From Promethearchaeia archaeon (lineage in GTDB: Archaea > Asgardarchaeota > Lokiarchaeia > Sigyniarchaeales > SOKP01), in assembly GCA_029856445.1 (NCBI GenBank), contig JAHQWY010000150.1, forward strand, positions 1 to 8,801: a DNA stretch of 8,801 nucleotides, in the 5' to 3' direction. The notes beneath the pieces are model-generated. The model had not been told where the DNA came from, made no database searches, and worked only from the letters and a program-made list of their open reading frames with translations. Numbering within the stretch: the first letter of the stretch is position 1; each line of letters begins with the position of its first letter. Both the position numbers and the translations under genes were made by a program. Shown piece by piece: positions 1-4,923 of the stretch.

Positions 1-451
1 AACATCTCAAAGCGGATATATGCAGAGAAGATTAGTAAATGCATTACAAGATATGGTCGTAGAAAATGATGGAACTGTTAGAAATTCTGATAAAAATATT
101 ATTCAGTTTAAATTTGGTGATGATGGTATAGATGCGATGCATACAGATCATGGTTTAGCAGTAAATTTAGATGTGCTTTTATTAAAAGCTAAAGCCTTAG
201 ATGTAGGAGAAATACGTGAAGAAATTAAACATGAATCTATGACAAAAAAAACTACTCCTAAAGAAAAAGAAGCCGCTAGTGTGAAACCCAAAAAAGAAAC
301 CCCTCCAAAAGAAAAATCTAAAAAAGATGCTAAAGTTCCTGATGAGGATGCGCTACAAAAACAATTTGAAGAAGAAACTGGAAAGAAAGCTATTTGGAGG
401 GGGAAAGAAACAAAAGCTTATTTAGATTGGAAGCAAGAAAAAGAAGGATAA
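1..451 (+). CDS. rpoA1: DNA-directed RNA polymerase subunit A' (RpoA1), C-terminal end only
   Basis: This is the 3' end of the gene for the large A' subunit of archaeal RNA polymerase, equivalent to the N-terminal two thirds of eukaryotic Rpb1. The frame is open from the first bases and reads TSQSGYMQRRLVNALQD, the conserved stretch near the end of A', so the ATG at 20 is internal and the gene starts before the window. Counting from that Met, the conserved core (DGTVRNSDKNIIQFKFGDDG) ends near residue 60. About 80 further residues follow: a Lys/Glu/Pro-rich, probably disordered linker (about 72-108) and a compact end containing TGKKAIWRGKETKAYLDW (120-137). Archaeal A' proteins I know usually stop soon after the core, so this tail is unusual. 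rpoA2 follows after 54 bases, as in the standard archaeal rpoB-rpoA1-rpoA2 order. Identity is very secure; the role of the tail is unknown. Confidence 0.96.
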   Translation, partial: TSQSGYMQRRLVNALQDMVVENDGTVRNSDKNIIQFKFGDDGIDAMHTDHGLAVNLDVLLLKAKALDVGEIREEIKHESMTKKTTPKEKEAASVKPKKETPPKEKSKKDAKVPDEDALQKQFEEETGKKAIWRGKETKAYLDWKQEKEG

Positions 452-505
452 GAGAAAAGTAAGAAGATTTAAGATTAAAAATTAAATTTGTAAGGTTTAT
501 AGCAG

Positions 506-1702
506 ATGGGAAAAATAACTCAAAAATTTTTAGAAGAGCAATTAGCAATATTAAAAAGTGATGGAATTCCTGAGGATTTAATTGAAAAAATTAGAACTAA
601 GGTTGAAAATGAAGATCTTGAAGAAGAACAATTAGAGTATTTTTTAAATAAAATATATATAAATTTTCACAACGCCCTTGTAGAAACGTCAGAACCAGTT
701 GGAACTGTAGCAGCACAATCTATTGGAGAACCAGGAACGCAAATGACGTTAAGAACCTTTCATTATGCGGGAGTTGAAGAGTTTAGTGTGACACAGGGAC
801 TTCCACGCTTAATTGAAATAGTTGATGCTAGACGTTTTCCTTCAACACCCGCTATGGAAGTATATCTAGTTGATGAATATAAAGAGACAGAAGAAAAAGC
901 GATAGAAGTCCACAATCGTATAGAACAAATACGTATAGAACAGATTACTTCTGATGTAGACTTAGATTTTGTAAATTGGAAAATTATTGTTAATTTAATC
1001 CCTGAAATATGTGAAAAGAAAGGAATTGATATAAATGAAATACCTGAAATTTTGAAACGCTATAAAAAAAAAGGAACAATAAAACGCGAGGGTAATTCTA
1101 TTATAATAGATCCAGGGATAGAAGATCTTCAAAGCCTACAAAAATTAAGAGAAAAAATTCTTAAAAAAGTTGTTAAAGGTATTAGAGGCGTTAAAAGAGG
1201 ATTATTAACACCTTCTGATGATGGAGAAGAATGGGTAATTAAAACAGAAGGCACTAATTTACAAGGTGTTATACAAATTGAGGGTGTGGATGATAGTAGA
1301 ACCCTCTCAAATCATATCCATGAAATAGAAAAATTATATGGTATAGAAGCAGCACGTCAAATGATTATATTAGAATCCCAAAAAGTTCTTGAACAACAAT
1401 CCTTAGATGTAGATTTAAGACATCTTCTTATTCTAGCTGATTTAATGTGTTATTCAGGATCAATTCAATCGATTGGAAGACATGGGATTTCTGGCTCAAA
1501 ATCAAGCGTTTTTGCCCGTGCTGCATTTGAAGTCACTGTAAATCAACTTTTAGACGCAGGACTTTACGGAGAGGAGGAAAGATTACTTGGAATTCCTGAA
1601 AACGTAATTGTAGGCCAAATTTCACCAATTGGGAGCGGCCGTGTAAACGTTATGTTTGATCTCGACGCTAATTTAGACATTTTAAAACAAAAAAAAAAAT
1701 AA
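506..1702 (+). CDS. rpoA2: DNA-directed RNA polymerase subunit A'' (RpoA2)
   Basis: This gene encodes the A'' subunit, the C-terminal third of the Rpb1-like polypeptide, which supplies the trigger loop and part of the catalytic cleft. At 398 residues it is the normal length for a split archaeal A''. Residues 63-90 carry the signature EPVGTVAAQSIGEPGTQMTL followed by RTFHYAGV, and QGLPRLIEIVDARR (97-110) is the usual continuation. The middle, about residues 120-270, is the variable insert region. The C-terminal third has the conserved LRHLLILADLMCYSGSIQSI and the GRHGISGSKSSVFARAAFE stretch. The ATG at 506 is preceded by AAGGT (492-496) with nine bases between, a normal ribosome binding site. 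The gene ends in a run of lysine codons made of a long A tract. It sits between rpoA1 and rpl30e as expected and is probably transcribed with rpoA1. Confidence 0.98.
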   Translation: MGKITQKFLEEQLAILKSDGIPEDLIEKIRTKVENEDLEEEQLEYFLNKIYINFHNALVETSEPVGTVAAQSIGEPGTQMTLRTFHYAGVEEFSVTQGLPRLIEIVDARRFPSTPAMEVYLVDEYKETEEKAIEVHNRIEQIRIEQITSDVDLDFVNWKIIVNLIPEICEKKGIDINEIPEILKRYKKKGTIKREGNSIIIDPGIEDLQSLQKLREKILKKVVKGIRGVKRGLLTPSDDGEEWVIKTEGTNLQGVIQIEGVDDSRTLSNHIHEIEKLYGIEAARQMIILESQKVLEQQSLDVDLRHLLILADLMCYSGSIQSIGRHGISGSKSSVFARAAFEVTVNQLLDAGLYGEEERLLGIPENVIVGQISPIGSGRVNVMFDLDANLDILKQKKK

Positions 1703-1767
1703 ATCCCTCTTTGAATGATTAAAAACCACCAAAAAAAACTTAAACATTAAATTATTATTATTACTAC

Positions 1768-1774
1768 TTATATA
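1768..1774 (+). promoter_or_regulatory. Putative TATA box for rpl30e
   Basis: TTATATA lies with its centre about 23 bases before the ATG at 1794. That is the distance expected between an archaeal TATA box and a transcript starting at or next to the start codon. No GGAGG-like site precedes the ATG, which also fits a leaderless mRNA. A short ATT repeat (about 1752-1763) lies just upstream. The call rests on position and composition only, in a very AT-rich region. Confidence 0.45.
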
Positions 1775-1793
1775 GACACGATTTGAAATTATC

Positions 1794-2165
1794 ATGGTAA
1801 AGAAGAAAACTAAAGGCATTACGGAAAAGGTTGACTTATCTCGTAAGAAAAAAAAGGAATTTGATGTTGATACAAATATTAGAGTAGCATACAAAACTGG
1901 TAAAATTGTATATGGGAAAAATAATGTATTAAAATATCTTAGAGGAAACCCATTTAAACTATTAATTATAGCAAATAATTGTCCGAAGGAACTGGAAAGT
2001 CAATTAAACTATTATAATTCCATCATAAAGGATAAAATATATATACATAAGTATAAAGGATCCTCTTGGGACCTTGGTTTAGCATGCGCAAAACCTTATA
2101 TGATCTCTGTTATTGGAGTTGTTCATGAGGGAGATTCAGATCTTTTAACATTAAAAGTTAGATGA
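1794..2165 (+). CDS. rpl30e: Large ribosomal subunit protein L30e
   Basis: L30e is a small RNA-binding protein of the archaeal/eukaryotic 60S-type subunit, from the L7Ae/L30e/S12e/Gadd45 fold family. The core is clear: YKTGKIVYGKNNVLKYLRG (33-51), KLLIIANNCPKELESQLNYY (55-74) and the later GSSWDLGLACAKPYMISVIG (89-108), which matches the TSxELGxxxGKP region of the family. At 123 residues it is about 20-25 longer than usual. The excess is a basic N-terminal arm (residues 1-25, rich in K and R) that could contact rRNA or be a miscalled start. No other good start lies between it and the core. Its place after rpoA2 and before nusA is the standard archaeal arrangement, and its own TATA-like element suggests an internal promoter. 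Confidence 0.93.
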   Translation: MVKKKTKGITEKVDLSRKKKKEFDVDTNIRVAYKTGKIVYGKNNVLKYLRGNPFKLLIIANNCPKELESQLNYYNSIIKDKIYIHKYKGSSWDLGLACAKPYMISVIGVVHEGDSDLLTLKVR

Positions 2166-2193
2166 GTAAAATTAAACGATATGGATATTATTT

Positions 2194-2670
2194 ATGTTAA
2201 AGAAGAATATTAAGATTGATAGAGAAGCAATGGAACTTATCTCGTTGTTTAATAACATATCTGGTGCTATTATAAAAGATTGTCTAATTTTTAGAAATGT
2301 GGAAAATGATTCTGAAGTTATTATCTTTCTTGTAAAGGAAGAAGATGTAGGAAAAGCTATTGGGAAAGCAGGTGAGCATGTTAAAGATTTAAAATCAAAA
2401 TTAAATAAAAAAATTGATGTAATTGCTTTTTCTGAAAATCTAAATAAATTTATCCAAAATATATTACAAACCACTAAAAATTCTATTGTAGTTCAAAATA
2501 TTGAAATAAAAGAAAGTAGAAATCTAAAGAAAACAGTAATAATTACTGTAAGACCTCAAGACCGTGGAAAAGCAATTGGGAAAGAAGGCTCAATGATTAG
2601 AAAAATCAAAGAACTAGTTTTAAGATATTTTGAAGTCGATAATGTGATTATTAATACAAAAAATATCTAA
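2194..2670 (+). CDS. nusA: NusA-like transcription factor with two KH domains
   Basis: This is the archaeal form of transcription elongation/termination factor NusA, which consists only of the two RNA-binding KH domains and lacks the bacterial N-terminal and S1 domains. At 158 residues the length fits. Each KH domain shows its GxxG loop: IGKAGEHVKDLKSKL (56-70) in the first and IGKEGSMIRKIKEL (128-141) in the second. The N-terminal helix ELISLFNNISGAIIKDCLIF (14-33) matches the family opening. The ATG at 2194 lies 28 bases after the rpl30e stop. No strong ribosome binding site is visible, and the frame closes at a TAA (2173-2175) with no other ATG/GTG/TTG between. It is expected to bind RNA near the polymerase, and its clustering with polymerase and ribosomal genes is typical of archaea. 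Confidence 0.94.
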   Translation: MLKKNIKIDREAMELISLFNNISGAIIKDCLIFRNVENDSEVIIFLVKEEDVGKAIGKAGEHVKDLKSKLNKKIDVIAFSENLNKFIQNILQTTKNSIVVQNIEIKESRNLKKTVIITVRPQDRGKAIGKEGSMIRKIKELVLRYFEVDNVIINTKNI

Positions 2671-2745
2671 TTATTATTACCTCTTTGTTTAATTATTTCT
2701 AAATAAGCAAGGATTTAATTCATATACATAAATTTTAAGTTCTAG

Positions 2746-2757
2746 GATATATTTTTT
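2746..2757 (+). promoter_or_regulatory. Putative TATA box for rpsL-rpsG
   Basis: GATATATTTTTT lies in the 110-base gap between nusA and rpsL, centred about 30 bases before the GTG at 2781. It would place a transcript start at about 2776-2780, giving a leaderless or nearly leaderless rpsL message. A second TATATA-like string (2763-2768) is too close to the start for that role. Confidence is limited because the whole gap is AT-rich. Confidence 0.4.
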
Positions 2758-2780
2758 CTCAGTATATATTTTAAAATTTG

Positions 2781-3218
2781 GTGAAGAATTTGCCAAAAGG
2801 TCTTTATGCTGCAAGAAAACTTCAAACGAATAGAAAAAAGTACAAGTGGTCAAAAACTAAATATAAACGAAGGAAACTTAAATTAAAACAGAAAGTCGAC
2901 CCTTTAGAAGGGAGTTGTCAAGCTCTTGGAATAGTACTTCAAAAAGTTGGTCGAGAAAGCAAACAGCCTAATTCAGCCATTAGAAAGTGCGTGAGAGTTC
3001 AATTAAAAAAGAATGGCAAGGGTGTAACTGCATTTCTCCCAGGGGATGGTGCGCTTAATTTCATTGAAGAACACGATCGAGTCATCATTGAGGGAATTGG
3101 TGGAGCAAAAGGGAGAAGTATTGGTGATCTTCCGGGAGTACGTTACAAAGTAGTTAAAGTCAATGGAGTAAGTCTTGATGCATTGATTAGCGGGAAAAAA
3201 GAAAAGCCTTTACGCTAA
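2781..3218 (+). CDS. rpsL: Small ribosomal subunit protein S12 (uS12)
   Basis: S12 lies at the decoding centre of the small subunit and affects accuracy. Counting from the GTG at 2781, the signature is KQPNSAIRKCVRVQLKKNG (61-79), preceded by DPLEGSCQALGIVLQKVGRE (40-59) and followed by FLPGDGALNFIEEHD and GVRYKVVKVNGVSL near the end. The length of about 145 residues is normal for archaea. The start is ambiguous. TTG 2778, GTG 2781 and TTG 2790 are all in frame ahead of PKGLYAARKL. GTG 2781 suits a leaderless transcript from the TATA element upstream. TTG 2790 has GGTGA (2780-2784) at a suitable distance. The choice changes the protein by at most four residues. The gene is followed 15 bases later by rpsG, the usual pair. 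Confidence 0.95.
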   Translation: MKNLPKGLYAARKLQTNRKKYKWSKTKYKRRKLKLKQKVDPLEGSCQALGIVLQKVGRESKQPNSAIRKCVRVQLKKNGKGVTAFLPGDGALNFIEEHDRVIIEGIGGAKGRSIGDLPGVRYKVVKVNGVSLDALISGKKEKPLR

Positions 3219-3224
3219 TGAGGT
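3219..3224 (+). promoter_or_regulatory. Ribosome binding site of rpsG
   Basis: TGAGGT lies directly after the rpsL stop and nine bases before the rpsG ATG at 3234. It matches the anti-Shine-Dalgarno end of archaeal 16S rRNA. It supports translation of rpsG from a message shared with rpsL, unlike the leaderless-looking starts upstream. Confidence 0.75.
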
Positions 3225-3233
3225 AAAAAGTAC

Positions 3234-3851
3234 ATGAGTAAAACGAAAAAAGAAATTAAACTATTTAATAGATGGTCTTTTGATGATGTTAAAGTTAGAG
3301 ACCAAACACTTGAGAATTATATCAACTTAAAACCTATAATAATTCCTCATTCTGCTGGTAGACATGAGCATAGAAGATTTTGGAAATCTTCCAAAGTATC
3401 GATACTTGAACGATTTGCCAATAGATTGCTTTCTCCCGGATTTATTGGAAGTAGAATTAAGGGGCACAAAAGCTCATATAATTCCGGTAAGAAAGGAAAA
3501 TTATTAAGTAGCATAAAAAATTCATTTGTTTTAATTGAGTTAACTACAGGGCAGAATCCGATTCAAATCTTAATAGATGCGATAGTAAATACAACACCTA
3601 GAGAGGAAACGACGAAGATCGCAATGGGCGGTATCAGTTATGCATCAGCTGTAGATATTGCACCACAACGTCGAGTTGATCTAGCTTTAAAATATCTAGC
3701 ACAAGCTATTGGAGCAAGATCGCATTCTAATGAGAAGCAATTTGAAGAAAACTTAGCACAAGAATTAATGCTAGCAGCAAATAATAGTCAAGAGTCTAGG
3801 GCTATAAAACGTAAAGACGAGATTGAAAGAATTGCAGTTTCAGCTAGATAA
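3234..3851 (+). CDS. rpsG: Small ribosomal subunit protein S7 (uS7)
   Basis: S7 organises the head of the small subunit by binding the 3' major domain of 16S rRNA. The 205-residue length and sequence are archaeal: FNRWSFDDVKVRD (11-23), NLKPIIIPHSAGRHEHRRFW (31-50), TGQNPIQILIDAIVNT (105-120), then PREETTKIAMGGISYASAVD (122-141) and QRRVDLALKYLAQAIGARSH (145-164). The C-terminal end KRKDEIERIAVSAR is also typical. The ATG is supported by TGAGGT just upstream. In many archaea an elongation factor gene and rps10 follow, but none does here; the cluster stops and about 200 bases without an obvious gene follow. Confidence 0.97.
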   Translation: MSKTKKEIKLFNRWSFDDVKVRDQTLENYINLKPIIIPHSAGRHEHRRFWKSSKVSILERFANRLLSPGFIGSRIKGHKSSYNSGKKGKLLSSIKNSFVLIELTTGQNPIQILIDAIVNTTPREETTKIAMGGISYASAVDIAPQRRVDLALKYLAQAIGARSHSNEKQFEENLAQELMLAANNSQESRAIKRKDEIERIAVSAR

Positions 3852-4046
3852 TAATCTTTATAATATTAAAGAAATGTACTTATTCATATATATAATTCAT
3901 CTCTTACTCGGGAACTAGAAATTAGGTTAAATTTTTGAGTTGAATTAATTTTAAAAAAATCAATTACTTTTGAAACATATCAATTTCCTTTTTATATTAA
4001 TAAAGAATTATAATTATTTAGGGATATTTTAAATCGTAATTATGAA
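3852..4046. other. AT-rich intergenic stretch after rpsG
   Basis: I see no gene in either strand here, and no tRNA-like cloverleaf or tandem repeat. Short T tracts, such as those at about 3930-3934 and 3988-3992, could serve as oligo-T terminators for the ribosomal protein transcript. TATA-like strings near 3991-4004 could drive the small reading frame that follows. None of these is distinctive in such AT-rich DNA. Confidence 0.5.
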
Positions 4047-4054
4047 GAGGTGAT
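4047..4054 (+). promoter_or_regulatory. Strong Shine-Dalgarno sequence (GAGGTGAT)
   Basis: GAGGTGAT is complementary to eight bases of the usual archaeal 16S 3' end and is the strongest such match I noticed in the window. It precedes an open frame whose first codon at the expected distance is ATT (4060), not ATG/GTG/TTG. An out-of-frame ATG-ATG (4053-4058) overlaps it and leads to a stop after a single further codon. A site this good rarely occurs by chance in a non-coding AT-rich region, so it argues that a small gene starts here. Confidence 0.6.
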
Positions 4055-4059
4055 GATGT

Positions 4060-4215
4060 ATTAAAGAGTTAAAGAAAAGACAATGGTTATCAAATGACAA
4101 AAGCATGGCAAATATGAGCCCAAAAGAATATTATAAAAACATGTTTAAAGAACTTATAGAAGAAATTAAAGAAAATGAAAAGAGTATTAAGAATTATATT
4201 ACTCTAAAAAATTAA
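4060..4215 (+). CDS. Possible small protein of unknown function, ATT first codon
   Basis: This 51-codon open frame is not recognised. Read from the ATT at 4060 the protein begins (M)KELKKRQWLSNDKSMANM. The second half, KEYYKNMFKELIEEIKENEK (residues 22-41), is highly charged and looks like one amphipathic helix. It has no cysteines, signal peptide or membrane segment. The evidence for a gene is the GAGGTGAT site at 4047-4054, with five bases between it and the ATT, and protein-like composition. The evidence against is the lack of an ATG/GTG/TTG until the ATG at 4105. Deleting one base (T 4059) would join an ATG-ATG directly to this frame, so a sequence error or recent decay is possible. It lies between rpsG and the convergent membrane zinc-ribbon gene. 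Confidence 0.4.
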   Translation: MKELKKRQWLSNDKSMANMSPKEYYKNMFKELIEEIKENEKSIKNYITLKN

Positions 4216-4255
4216 AGAAAAAATAAAGTAAATTTTTACCTATGCGATAATCTAA

Positions 4256-4759
4256 TTATTGAGAAGCACCACAAAATACACAGTATTTCGCTTCATCAGT
4301 AGTTGGTGCTTCACATTGTTTACATAATTTTGTATATCCTTCAGTTTTGAATTTTAATCGATGTGAAGGAATTTGAACTTTTTCTATCTCACTTAAGTTC
4401 GATCCACATCTGAAGCAAAATTTTGGATTGCCTTTAATTTTCGTCCCACAGGAAGGACAATTCAAAAGGATAATCAGAGGTATTGGAAGATATAAATCAT
4501 GAATCCAAAAAGAAAATAACAATATTGACGAAAAAACTATGAATATATTGATGTAATAGAGTATGTGCCTTAATAAAACTGTATTTTGGTCTATTTTATA
4601 CCATAGAATCCCAAATGAAATAAAGAAGATCCAAACTGCGATAAAGTCAAAAATTTTATCAACACTAAAACCAACCGTAATTAAATAATGGGTGCCCCAA
4701 TGAGCAAATATTATTCCATATCCTAAAATTTGTATAAGTATTTGGTCCTTCTGAAAAAG
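4256..4759 (-). CDS. Membrane protein with two C-terminal zinc ribbons; start codon unresolved
   Basis: The open minus-strand frame holds 167 codons, though the first ATG/GTG/TTG in it is a TTG at 4520-4522, halfway through. Upstream of that TTG it still reads as good membrane protein: hydrophobic stretches include ILIQILGYGIIFAHWG, IFDFIAVWIFFISFGILWY and ILYYINIFIVFSSILLF, so I see three or four membrane segments. The C-terminal half is soluble with two C-x2-C pairs of knuckles. Counted from the TTG, these are C22/C25 with C36/C39, and C67/C70 with C81/C84. Paired ribbons of this kind are common at the ends of archaeal membrane proteins and suggest a zinc-stabilised cytoplasmic domain. No enzyme motif is visible, so the function is unknown. 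A stop (complement of 4760-4762) bounds the frame. An ATG one frame away (complement of 4776-4778) would join it if one base were removed. The 5' end may therefore be damaged, misread or start at an unusual codon. Confidence 0.55.
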   Translation of the reverse strand, partial: LFQKDQILIQILGYGIIFAHWGTHYLITVGFSVDKIFDFIAVWIFFISFGILWYKIDQNTVLLRHILYYINIFIVFSSILLFSFWIHDLYLPIPLIILLNCPSCGTKIKGNPKFCFRCGSNLSEIEKVQIPSHRLKFKTEGYTKLCKQCEAPTTDEAKYCVFCGASQ

Positions 4760-4853
4760 CTATATGATTTAGCATATTGGTTTTCACAAAATGAACCGAT
4801 ATATCACCTACATATTATCTAATTTAATTATAATATTAAGAAAATCCTAAATT

Positions 4854-4862
4854 TTTATATAA
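4854..4862. promoter_or_regulatory. TATA element between divergent genes
   Basis: TTTATATAA on the + strand, preceded by a purine/pyrimidine-mixed CCTAAAT that could act as a BRE, is the best TATA match in the 160-base region between the minus-strand membrane gene and the + strand regulator. It predicts a + strand transcript start near 4884, leaving a short leader with AGGT at 4889-4892. Its complement TTATATAAA is equally good, so the same element could serve the divergent gene. Which direction is used cannot be told from sequence. Confidence 0.4.
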
Positions 4863-4923
4863 TTGTGAATCATATTATTAAGTTAAGCAGGTTTAAAGAA
4901 TATGAATTGTTTCGAAAACTAAA

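Noticed and set aside
1752..1763. ATT triplet repeat before rpl30e
   Set aside because: Four short, unremarkable units in AT-rich DNA; no sign of a functional repeat.
1682..1894. Minus-strand open frame across the rpoA2/rpl30e junction
   Set aside because: It overlaps two certain genes, and its Phe/Lys-rich composition is the complement of A tracts. A shadow.
2172..2474. Minus-strand open frame opposite nusA
   Set aside because: Lies fully within the securely identified KH-domain gene; Ser/Phe/Ile-rich shadow.
3852..4046. Possible tRNA or other structured RNA after rpsG
   Set aside because: No cloverleaf, T-loop consensus or GC-rich stem found; composition is as AT-rich as other spacers, whereas stable RNAs here would be expected to be GC-richer.
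4678..4788. Minus-strand frame from GTG at 4786-4788 (VKTNMLNHIAFSEGPN) as a separate small gene
   Set aside because: It closes with a stop inside the membrane gene and its sequence after the first residues does not look protein-like; more useful as a possible displaced N-terminus of the membrane protein.
4824..4839. TTAATTATAATATTAA as an operator dyad for the regulator
   Set aside because: Only the outer five bases pair, and all bases are A/T in an AT-rich spacer, so such a dyad is expected by chance.
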